64,000 bases of DNA from Smallanthus sonchifolius (lineage: Eukaryota; Streptophyta; Magnoliopsida; Asterales; Asteraceae), in the NCBI GenBank assembly GCA_023525975.1, contig CM042038.1, forward strand, positions 9,239,272 to 9,303,271. The letters are read 5' to 3'. The notes under the pieces are model-generated. The model was not told the DNA's origin, searched no databases, and saw only the letters and a program-made list of their open reading frames with translations. How positions within the stretch are numbered: the first letter of the stretch is position 1; each line of letters opens with the position of its first letter. Below are positions 22,046 through 33,200 of the stretch, in pieces. The translations under genes were made by a program, and so were the position numbers.

Positions 22046-23282
22046 GCATAAACCTTAAAATTTGTGGCCGACTTGTTTTAGTCTGACCATAAATATATGT
22101 TAACCAACCAAACATGCCAACTTGCTTCGTTCAACGCAACTCATTTACAACCCACCGATTTACTCATTTAATATTCTGTTTAGTTTATGCTTTCTTTTTT
22201 CACAGTAAACCAACAATGTACGTACCCACTGACTAAGCAACCATGAATGCTAGTTTTTAATAAATTCTTTGTCAGATTTGACGACTTGTTTATGCCTTCT
22301 ACTGTTTGTTTTACATATTTATGAATATTAATTAATGTGTCATCTTACTAATTGCGTAGAACATGGATTAGTTATTAATTAGAAATGCATTCCTTATCAT
22401 ACATCCACAAGTTAAGGTCATCTTGTAATTGGTTATCACACAATTTAGGTTACGTTAGTGGTTTTAAAAGCAAAACATTGTTCCAAGATATATGACAACC
22501 GCATTTTTGTAAAATAATTGTGTTTAAAGCTATTAACACGTACAATATATTCGTTTATTTCTCGTATCCTTCTATTATTTATGTTTTTTTAATTATAACT
22601 TTATTGTATCATAGGCTCATCTAAACAGATTAGATAGTTACATGAGTTTACTAAATATATTTGGCTCAGCCGATTGTATAGATGAGCCTATGATCTATTA
22701 CGGTTTTTTTAATGTATCATTATACTTCTATCTGTAATCTCTCGTTATTCTAAAATGATAAAAGAAGATTACATTTTATAACTTTTTATTTTTGTAGTTT
22801 GGTACTGTGTTAATGCATTTTTCACATTTATTAGTATGTGTTATGTAAATAAATGGTCATGTTGTTAATCAAGAAAGAGTAGGCTAAAATAACCTAATAC
22901 AAAGTGTTGATATCAACGCAGAAAATGTGTGAAATGTTAGACGAAAACGTTATTTACTTGGACCACAAGGAAAGAAGCTTAATTAGCAACCTTTTTTCGT
23001 GGCAGAAAATGGGAAATATATAGTGAAACAAATAGAGAAAGAAAACAAAATCGTTACATTTTGGTTGTTGGTTAATTCATGGTCAATTTATTTCACTATA
23101 CGGTTTCCATGGACACTCACTTTTGGTCTTTCCTATATATGTCTACACAAAAGTTTATTTGCATGACATAAGATATGACAAACCTAAGAAGACTGTTTTT
23201 AAACCTTTAGAAGAAAGTACGATTAACATCAAAAAGTTCCTTCAATATCTATAGTGTGAAAATATGTATTTATAGAAAATAA
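22046..23282. other. Intergenic DNA with a 16-bp stem hairpin
   Basis: No gene recognised. ATCATAGGCTCATCTA at 22608-22623 is repeated exactly inverted at 22679-22694, a potential 87-base hairpin (small MITE or small-RNA precursor). Confidence 0.5.
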
Positions 23283-24235
23283 AAACATAATAAGAAATGG
23301 TATTGAGATACTCCGTTGAAACTCAGGGCGTAGGTAATTTGATTTCTGACAGATTACCGATGGATATTACCAAGAAATTACCGACGAGATATTTAGCAAC
23401 AGATTATCAACAAGTCTTTCAATGCTGCACTCAAAACATTTTCCCCAATAGATTATCGACGGGTCATTTAACAACGGTTTCTTTAAACCTACCGACGTAT
23501 ATTCCCTCGGTATAGTATTCTTCATTTTATAAGAAAAATTTTTATTAATAAATTGAATTTCTTGGAGATTTAAATTTTATAATTGTGGAAATAAAAAAAT
23601 TATAAAATGTAAGAATAATAAAAAAAGTGTATAGTAAACAAATGAAATTTTAATTAAAATAAAGCTAAATACAAAAATTTTAACATAAAATATATAAAAA
23701 GGAACAATCTAGCTAAGTAAGGGAAGGGGTCCGAGAGCAGGTGGCGTCGAGGATTATTGTCTGCTTAATAGATTTTTGATAATCGATCTATTCGAGCAGT
23801 TTCATCATCTCCGTGTTTTGTTGATTCACCTTCATGTCCTATGCCATTACATTCGTGTTTGATGCTTTCACCACTTCAATTCATATGTTAAGGTGGCAAT
23901 TTACAAGCATTGAACAAATGATTAGTAATTTATTGATGACATAATAATTACAATATATAAAAATAATTGCATACATCCCGGTTATGGAGTGTGAAATCTC
24001 TCGGTTATGGGAGTCCAAACTCACCGGTGATGGCATAATAAGAGTCGGTAGTATTCTTTAACCCGAAAAGGCACCCCTTCTTCCGACATTCTCCTCCCAC
24101 CGGTCACCAATAGACTATTTACTTTCTCATTTTCTAAATTTTTTGGGGTTGGTGGGATCTGTTGTTGATTTGTCGGTAATTACTGATGGATCTCTTCCGT
24201 CAATAAATTATCATCAGTGATACTCAATATTCTAG
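23283..24235. repeat. Relic DNA transposon with ACCGACGG-type motifs at both ends
   Basis: The left part has GACAGATTACCGATGG, AAATTACCGACGAG, GATTATCGACGGG and CTACCGACG. The right part ends TTGTCGGTAATTACTGATGG...CCGTCAATAAATTATC. The inverted arrangement suggests one decayed CACTA-like element of about 950 bp. Terminal repeats (TATTGAG-like on both sides) are weak. Confidence 0.4.
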
Positions 24236-25050
24236 AGAAAAAATAGTAGTAATAGTTAGATAGTGTTTACTTAAGTACAAGAGCTAAAATTTTAACATAC
24301 CACACTCACGATTGACTGACGTGATTTACTCTAAATATTATTATCAAAATCAAACCCAAACTCGTTAATATTATTATGGATAAAGGAAATTTTAGCAAAA
24401 GTAGTATATCTAGATGAACAAGTTATAAGGATTAAATTCGTCATTTTGATCGTACTTGGAATGGTAACTGGTGAACAATAATGGGCCGGGCTATTGAGAA
24501 ACCAGCCCATATTCAACTAGTTTCGAAAGCCCAAGAAAATCCTGTTGTCCACATCCCTTAAAAGGCAAACCTTTTTTTACATTTTATTCTTAACTTATAC
24601 GCTATGTTCAACAACTTAAATTGTGTGAAGTCTAAAATTTTCCAAAAATAAAAAGGGTCCTAAAAAAAGTGATGGCTCAATGAATCAATAATATCTTAAA
24701 AAGTTAGTTGTAAATATTTTAAAATTTAACAAAAGTTTATTGGCCCTTTTTTATTTGTATGATTCTAACTAAAAATCATCTAAAACAAGCTTTAATACGC
24801 GTAGAGCCAAACTATCAACGAGTTATCAATTGCATGAGACTGTTATAAATAAACAAACAATCAAAGTGTTTACAACTTTTTTTCAAATTCAGCCAAGTGA
24901 AAAAATAATAATAACCATTATATTTAAGTGATTTTTTTAACTTTTTAAGTTTTAGAAAATAAATGGTTAATTTTTTTTTCTTACAATAATATTTATTGTG
25001 TCAATTCTTTTTCTTATAGCGTGTCTTTGTTTATCCACACAAGTAATGTA
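24236..25050. other. AT-rich intergenic DNA, nothing recognised
   Basis: No convincing reading frame, RNA gene or element boundary. Confidence 0.5.
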
Positions 25051-25431
25051 GTTTCAAAAGTGTTCCAATTAGGTCACTTAAGTTTAAAAAATGTTCTAAT
25101 TAAGTCACTCAGGTTTCATTTTTTATTTAAATTATAGGTTAACGTGTTTTTTTAGCATGTTCTTTTTTTGTTTCAATTGGAAATACTTTTTCTTTTTTTT
25201 ATGTCGATGTGGAATGGTGACGTGGATTTTAGATTATTTTTTTTATTTTTTAATATATTTAACATGTTTTTTTTAATAAAATTACAAATATTGAAAATCT
25301 CGACTCACAAATCTTCTCCTCCATAAGTTTCTTTACACATTTCTTATTTCGATGATGGCTTGATTTGAAGGTTTAGTGACCCAATTTGGACAAAAAATAC
25401 ATGAGTGACCTAATTAAAACACTTTTGAAAC
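25051..25431. mobile_element. Fold-back MITE with ~30-bp inverted ends
   Basis: The left end GTTTCAAAAGTGTTCCAATT with AGGTCACTTAAG is matched inverted by the right end GTTTCAAAAGTGTTTTAATT with AGGTCACTCATG. The family (Mutator-like or other) is unsettled, as the 9-bp flanks match at only about 5 positions. Confidence 0.55.
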
Positions 25432-25943
25432 TTTATTATATGAAGTTTTCCATCCTATTTTTAAAGCCGTTAGCATTTACTTTCTCACATGCACGTACGT
25501 AACCATGATTGAACATCAAACTGATTTATGTTTTCGCATAAAACTATTTTATTTTATTGTTTTAAATGACGTATTTCCTCTTTTTAAAAAGGGAAATCAA
25601 TACTTTTCAAAACCGTACCCAATAATATTCTTTCTTTTTTTCTTTTTTTTTTAATTCACCCATTGTCTTATATTATTAGTCCAATAATGAATCGTTTGTT
25701 TTTTTCTTTTTGAATAGATATTTATTTATTTATTGAAAAAGGAGGTCTAATCGTTGATAGAATGATGGTCAAAGCAAAGATAGAAGTCCATTATAGAGTG
25801 AATCATTAATGAAATCTTGACGATGACCTTTTAAATAAAGATGGATCAATCGGGTACAATCGATTAAGATGATAAAAAGAGGCATTATTTGGTGGAAACA
25901 AAAGGAGGAGGGTCAAGGGTCGGGTTTGTGGGGTTAGCGACAC

Positions 25944-25986
<43 letters not shown>

Positions 25987-26083
25987 GATTAAAATAGAAT
26001 GCTTTTTCATGTTGGTTTCTTTTGTTCTCAATTTGCTTAGAAAGTTGTATGTGTAGATTACAAATAATGGCTAATCAAGTTGC

Positions 26084-26121
<38 letters not shown>

Positions 26122-26669
26122 AATGTCCATGGTATCTTTGGAAGGACATTTGTGTCTTTTGGTGGTTGTTTGTCAGGCTACTATAAGATTTTATAAACCC
26201 TAAAGTATTGATTATGTGATTTGAAGGGTTTTCTACTTATGGATATGTGATTTAGCACCAACTAGGAGAGTGATATCCTATGTGAATGTTTAATTGTCGC
26301 ACAACTTTGTGTGGCTAGATGATTTAGTAGCACTACAAGTAATGACCAACAATCATATCATGCATATAACTATTATTTTAAGTTTTCACTAGGAATTAAC
26401 CTTTCAATCCACCTTTAAAGATAATAAACAGGAGTAATGCAACTAGTATAGGTGCATAATATGAAGTAAGAGTGTTCTAAGCAAACACCCACTTATAATT
26501 ACAAGAAAAATTAGAATGTTAGTGTCAAAAAAGGATAATCTCAACTCTTATTAAACCAAATTAGATGTTTACACCAACAAATCAAGACCTAAACAAGACG
26601 ATTATTAGATAAATATTAAGCAACTTAATAAGTAATATTGGACATTGAATTGATATATATTTCAACAGC
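25432..26669. other. Intergenic DNA with two microsatellites
   Basis: (GATA)n at 25956-25986 and (AAT)n at 26084-26120. Otherwise no gene or element end is recognised. Confidence 0.7.
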
Positions 26670-27530
26670 CTCCCTCTCCCTCAATTCAATAGGCAAATTA
26701 ACATATCATACATATTAAGGAAGCTACACATATTTTCAAGTTGATTTACTAACAATCCTTTTATAAAAATATGTACCAACTGATCCTTTGAATAAGTTGA
26801 AACAGTTTTAATAAATCCATTGGAATTTTTTTTCTCATAATAAAATTAAATCAATCTCAAAATGTTTTGTCATGTCATTAAAAACAGGATAAGCAGCAAT
26901 AGAGATTGTTGAAGTGTTATCACAAAAAAGTTGAATCGGTAATTAAACAACTATTTTAATTTCTTTAAGAATATTTACCAGCCAAACAACTTCAAAAATT
27001 GTTACACACGTAGCATGATATTCAACTTCAGGCTTCAGCAGTCGATCTAGACACAGTCAGTTGTTTTTTCTTTTCCGTGAAATTAAAGAATTTTCTAAGA
27101 AAACACAAAAAATTGTAACTGACCTTCTAGACTCAAGCAACTTACCCTAGTCAGAATTCGCAAATGTGCCTCTAAACTGAACAACTCACCTTTGCTAAAT
27201 AAAATCCCTTTTCCTGTGGATTATTTTAAGTAACGTAACAACTATTTTCATTTCCTTAAGAAGATTTACCAGCCAAACAACTTCAAAAATTGTTGCACAC
27301 GTAGCACGATATTCAGTTGCATCAGTTGATCTAGACACAGTCGGCTGTTTTTTCTTTTCCATGGAATTAAGGAATTTCCAAAGAAAACACATAAACCTGT
27401 AACTGACCTTCGAGACTCAAGGCACTTACCCCGATCAGAATTAGTAAATGTCTTTAAACTGAATGACTCGCCTTTGCTAAATAAAATCCCTTTTCATGTG
27501 GGTTATTTTAAGTAACGCAATAAAATTAAA
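26670..27530 (-). pseudogene. Ty1/Copia RNase H fragment, tandemly duplicated
   Basis: On the minus strand the region reads a decayed Copia RNase H end: SRRSVT.FCVFL, KKQPTVSRST..EYRA, then CDNTSTISIAAYPVF, TKHFEIDL, DQLVHIFIKGL and a C-terminus near 26690. A unit of about 291 bp (26947-27237) is repeated at 27238-27528. The stretch from FCVFL to the VVWL motif is therefore present twice. Stops and frame changes interrupt both copies, and no LTR belonging to it was found. Confidence 0.7.
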
Positions 27531-29188
27531 GCAATGTGTAGATGTAATGACTTAATAAAAACATTTGTCATTTTCTTTTTATAAAACATTCCTTTCATTT
27601 ATAAAACTCTTTCTTTCATTTTATAAACCGTTCCTTTCGTACACCTTTCATTTCATAAACATACGTGTTTTATAAATTATTCCTTTCGTAAACCGTTCGT
27701 TTCATAATCGTTTCATTTCTTAAAAATTCCAGTTCAAATACATTATCTTTCGTAATCGTTTCTTTCCATAAAACATCATAAATGTTTCGTGTGAGTATGC
27801 ATATCACCCTAAAAATAAGTAAATATGTATTCTTGACTCACCTGATAGTCTGTAAGTTCCCCTGTAGGCCCTAAGGGGCGGCAGCCCTTGGTGAGGTCCA
27901 AGGGCAACGCCTCTGGTGGAGTCGAGCTGCCCAGTCAGTGCGGGGAAAAATTATTTTAGCATGTTAGTTATACACTAGAAGTTGCTTTGAAGTTGCCAAA
28001 TTGATGAAAGTTGCTTGAATCTGATGGTCGACAGAAACATATGTTCGGTTTTGTATCTCGGTGGTAACTTGGTACTTCGATAGAAACTGATGATTAGTAG
28101 CATTTGAGAGATAAGTAGTAACAAAACTGATGGTTGGTAGTAACCTGGTTACTACTAATGGTCGATGCTAACTAAGTTAATACCAATGGTACGTTCTAAT
28201 GATGTTCCTACTGTTGCACCATTTTCCCGGTTTGGAATGTTAACTAAATTTAATTTGAAATTCTGGCTATAATGGTTAAATTTTCTTCAATTCGTGGAAT
28301 TTATAAATTGTTTACAAATACATTTTGATTCACACTTGGAGTTGTTTAGGGTAGACTATGTGATTCACACACAATCATTTAAAGTAGTGATTTACTCGAA
28401 TTTATATTAATTAGTGATAACCATTTGATAGTGAACTAAACTTGCTGGAATTAATTATCTTAATTTATTACTATACGCAATTGTAATTCTCTTAACAATT
28501 GTGTATGTAAATTAGCGAGATACGAGGCATCATATATTGTGTCTAGTTGTATTAACGCACTCTTCATTTGCAAACCCTTACTTTTAAATTATGCTATTTG
28601 ATCATTTTTATATAAGATAGGACCGTTTATATGTAAATGTATTTAAATGTTCACATTAATGTAGAAAAGAAAGTTCTATAAATTACACGTGTTACGTAGT
28701 TTTTAATAAATAGTCATATGAAAAATGTATCCTTTTCCTTCTTAAGAGTGTTACAATACTCCCTTTGATGATAAGGAGTTGTCTTATTTGATAAATCTTC
28801 GATCCGATTAAACATATAATTTGTCATTCTCAGATTATATCATTCCTATATAGATGTATATGCTTATACAAATCAAGAGGCTAATAAAGTATCATATTAT
28901 CAGTGATTAAGACAAACAGAAAACCGTATAATAGTTTGAGATTGGTAATTCGAGTTTTAATAATGATTTGAGACATATATGATATTTAATTATCCAAACA
29001 TAGTATTAATAATTATCGTGCTTGATTTTAATTTTAGATTATATTTAACTTTGTTACAAGCTTTAGAAAATTTGCCCAAATTTTATTATAATTCTTTTCG
29101 TGAAAAATTACCAAGGTGTAACAAATTCACTTGAATTTAAGTCAGACGATTCATTTTTTTTTTAACAAGTAGGATTACGTAAACAAAC
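27531..29188. other. Intergenic DNA, possible old LTR remnant at about 27780-28260
   Basis: 27600-27780 is rich in TTTCATTT/TTCGTAA(A)C variants. 27850-27930 holds a GC-rich CCCTAAGGGGCGGCAGCCCTTGG stretch, reminiscent of a CCCCTTCGGGGG...AGCCCTTGG segment in the solo LTR at about 42095-42115. 28030-28200 has repeats of GTAGTAAC/GGTTACTACTAATGG. I could not define ends. 28260-29188 shows nothing recognisable. Confidence 0.3.
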
Positions 29189-29260
29189 GGGTCCATAGCT
29201 CAGTGGTAGAGCATATGACTTCAGATCAAGAGGTCACCGGTTCGAACCCGGTTGGGCCCT
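29189..29260 (+). tRNA. tRNA-Cys-like gene with UCA anticodon (would read UGA)
   Basis: A full cloverleaf can be drawn. The acceptor GGGTCCA pairs with TGGGCCC; the D stem is GCTC/GAGC; the T arm is ACCGG-TTCGAAC-CCGGT; and base 73 is T. The body matches plant tRNA-Cys(GCA), including U73, a cysteine identity base. The anticodon loop reads CTTCAGA, so positions 34-36 are TCA where GCA is normal. The anticodon stem TATGA/TCAAG has an A28-A42 mismatch where U28-A42 is usual. A T-run for pol III termination follows at about 29274. It could be an opal suppressor-type tRNA or a tRNA-Cys pseudogene. The sequence alone cannot decide, though every other arm is perfect. Confidence 0.85.
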
Positions 29261-30201
29261 TTAATTTCACTTTTAAAAAAATTTTCGTTTTGAACTGCAA
29301 ACTTAAACTACTCCTAAACTAAACCATCATAAACTACTTATTACCATGTTCAAATCTGGGTTTACTCCAAAAAGGGAACATGGGTTACATCCAAAGAGGC
29401 TTTGCCTCTTACCGGTTTCCACTGGGCTACAACTCAAGTAGCGTCTAATAACTTCATATAGGAAAACTATCTTGTTAATATGTTATAAAAAATACAACTT
29501 TTGGTATTTGCTAAATTTATATGAAGTAAAACCCATTTAATTCATTCTTTTTGGAATTACTAAATGATTACAAACAAACAGATGCTCTTATAATATAATT
29601 TCAAGGGTGTTTCACATTTATTTAAACAAAACAACCCAACAAAAAAAGTCAAAAACCAACAATTAAATCTCAAACAGCTGAAATAATCAAATGTAGTAAA
29701 AATACCAATAAAAATAAACCCATCTAGGTTAAGGTAAAGGAAAATTTTAAACAAACGAAGAGAGTAAACGGGTCGAAATTTCCACCTAAACCAAGTAATT
29801 ATTGTCGCCCTCAGGTTATGTTGTATCCTGATAACCAGTTCGAACAAACAATGCAGACTCCTATTCATCTGCTCAAGAAGAATCATAACAAGTAAATCGT
29901 TAAAATAAAACAATTCACAAGATTTTACAGGTTAAAAAATATATTTGAGCGACTTTTAACCATTTGACCAATTTCTTTTCAAGCTAATATTTGTTATTTT
30001 ACCCGCTGACCATAGCTCAGCAACTCATTCATAACTGAACAGGTCAAAATTGCCACCTACGGTCCAAACTGTCAACGTTTTGGAACCTCCATGCCATGAA
30101 ATTGACCCGTTTCATGTTTAATCTTTCATGAACTATGTAAACAATTTTTCAAAGAAAAAAAGGATGCAATGAAATATGTGATGTTTAATATGCATTACCT
30201 C
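29261..30201. other. Spacer between the tRNA and ELP1 (contains the ELP1 3' flank)
   Basis: No gene recognised. The 117-codon open frame at 29560-29913 resembles no family I know. The ELP1 3' untranslated region should lie just left of 30202, on the minus strand. Confidence 0.5.
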
Positions 30202-33200
30202 CTAAGGAGCAACAAAAACCGTGGACCGCCAAAAGAAATCCTCAGACTGCAACAATTTTTTCCTTAATTTCTTCATGTAAACCTCCAAAACAAATGTATG
30301 TTCATCTACAATATCACATGACATTGCATCTTCGGCTAATTTCACTGCTGATATTTGAGATAACTGAAAGTTTTCTGCAACCCGCTGCAATTTTCTTGCA
30401 GTATCTTCTTTCCCAATCATCACAAGACAACCTAACAGAGATTTAAGCTCACGTCTTGCTCCATCTGTAAGACACATCCCCTTCATGTGCTCTACTAATG
30501 CCATTTCCTCATCCGGGCTAAAAAAAACATTTAATCGTTAAAGATGGAAAGAAAATACAACTAGAAGGATAAAAGAAAATACTAAGGTTGCAAGATTGAC
30601 AGATTAAAACAGGTAACTTTATACGGGTGGGGTTGGATTCACCCGTACACCTTTTGTCAGAAATTTAATACCTTCTCTAAATAATTAGTGTAAAAACAGG
30701 TGAATTTCATATGGGTCGGAATGGATTAGCCTGATACGCCGTCTTACACGCTAGACTTATTTGATGTCTTTCAGTTAATTCTTTCCACCTTAACAGATAA
30801 ATTGCAAACCTAACTTAACCCCATTTGAGTAATCGAAATTGCCACCTCTAGAAAATATACAAAATCAAGGTAAAAGTTTTACCGTAAAACAAAACTAAGT
30901 ACCTGCCAGCACGAATTTTTCCTTTTTTCTTTTGCCGCCTTATCCCTCTTTTGCTAGTACCACTTGAACTCATGGAAGCAGCTGAACCTTTTCTTGTTCT
31001 GGTCATGAGATAGAACACTTAGTAAAATAGTATACGAATAATATAATAACATAACTAATTACATACAAGTTGGTAATTCTGTAAAAAATGAGCAAATATA
31101 TATGTATCATGTATGTATATAAAAATCCTACCCAGTGGTGTAAGCACTCATTCCACTAAAACTACTGCTAGCTTCTGAAACCGCATCATCATCCAGTTCA
31201 TTTATTGATCTCTCACCAGCCTGAAGCTTAGCGGCAAGCAATAACCGCCGCTGCCGGACCGCCAAGTATCGTGCCAGATACTTACCAATTTTCTCCAACC
31301 CTTCTTCATATTCCACTATCAAACTGGCCCCACATTCGACCGCACCAGTTTTCACATCCGAAATCAAGTCCTCATTCCCATGCATTAAACCAATTCTCAA
31401 AGCTTCTTCCCATTCCCGTGCACTAATTAAAAGATTAATCCCATTTTTAATATCTTTACAATAATCAAAAGCAATTTTGGCAGCTTCACTTGGTTTCCCA
31501 ATTGTTTGAAGTTCTTCACAAAGCTCATGTGCCATTTGCATAATCTCTTCTTTCGATAATTTCATGAGACCCGCAACGGTAAGTACACCACCCCAATTAT
31601 TAGAAGATCGATAAGATTTTAAAGCTTTTTCTAGATTATTGCAACATAAATATGTTGTAGCAGCATCTTCAAAGCATTTGATATTGCTTAAATGATCTCC
31701 CCATGCTTCAAAGACTTGTTTCTTTTTAGTGGGATCTGTTATTAATTCAAGTGCTATAGAAAAAAGTTGTGGGTTATTTTTTATGAGATTAACACAATCT
31801 TCAAAATAAGTGTCTCCTGCAGCAACAATGTGTTGGAGTGCCTTCTCGTATCTCCTTAATTTGAGGTCAATTTTATACCTGTTAGACCAATACATTGCAA
31901 AAAACAGACGCGTAATCAAATAAGTCAGGATATATGGCATCGCAAATTGCATAAAAAGTTAACCAACTTTCAGCAAATTTCTATTCCAGGTTAACCAACT
32001 TCTTTATCCATGTTAACCGGTTTCAAACACCACATCAACGCCATGTAAGGAAAGGTCAACATGGTCAAAGTTAGCAACGCATTAGCTGCAAGTCATCATT
32101 TCTGGCCCAAATAAGTTACTTTTAAATGATTTTATCCCTATAAATAGAGATTGCGAGGTAGGGTTTAGTATGCTTAATTTAATTACTAGGTTCACTTCAA
32201 ACCGATGAAAGTTGAAACAGGCAGAACCGTCAATGGTTTGGTTTCGCAAACGTCTTTTTACTTTATCAAACTGGTGTTTCTCCAAACAGGACTGAACGGC
32301 TTGGTATGCGGATTGATTTAAAAACCGTCCGGTATCAAACCAGAGCATTCACTTAATCCGAGTAATATAACAAAACCAATACTATGTTACAATGTTACAT
32401 AGTCCTAGATGTTTTCTCCTTGTGTAAAATTACTTTTTCGCTTTATTTAAAGTTCTTTTTCTCTAAGAATCAATACTCGGAAATTAATACGTTGCATAAC
32501 AGTTTGGCTTCATTTTTAACAGTTTGGCTTTGGTTTGAAGATATTAGAACGGTTGCTAAGGGTTTCGCTCACGGTTTGACCAAACACCAGACCGTGAACA
32601 CCCCTAAGTCTTGAAACTAGGCTGATTTTTTTAGTGGTTTGATTACTTTTGATAAAATATAAAGATTGCATCAATACCTCATTATAAGAATTGGCAAGAC
32701 TTCAAGTTCCTGAAGAAACGGTAAGAACTCTTTTGGGTCCTGTTGTGAGTTCAATGCAACAATAGCTGCAAGATTTAAGTCATAAAGACCCAAAGCAGCT
32801 TCAAAAACAGCCTCACTTTCTGAAAGCCACAACAAATGTTTCAAAGATTCCTCAGAGGACGGGACCAGCTTTCTCTCCGGGTTACTGCAATCCGATAATT
32901 CCATCTCACGGATAACTTTGACCCGCACCAAAGCTTCTTCAAGATATGGTGGGTCACTTCGAGCCAAAGTGGTTAAAATACAAAGCTCTCGAGCCGGGCT
33001 TTCCGCTATTTGCTCCTCAAGAGCTTTCCTCACAGCCAATAAGACAGAGTTGACCTTACTTCGACCACCAACAACCATAGAATCTTTTAATTCTTTACCT
33101 TTTTCCTCGTGTGTATAAGATATATAGCTTTTATACAAAGTCTCCATGACATTTTCATTCTTCAAAGAACAAACGAATTCGGTAATGTAGCTTAGATTAT

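Noticed and set aside
29560..29913. 117-codon minus-strand frame downstream of ELP1
   Set aside because: Hydrophobic, AT-rich reading with no motif and no splice connection to ELP1; probably chance.
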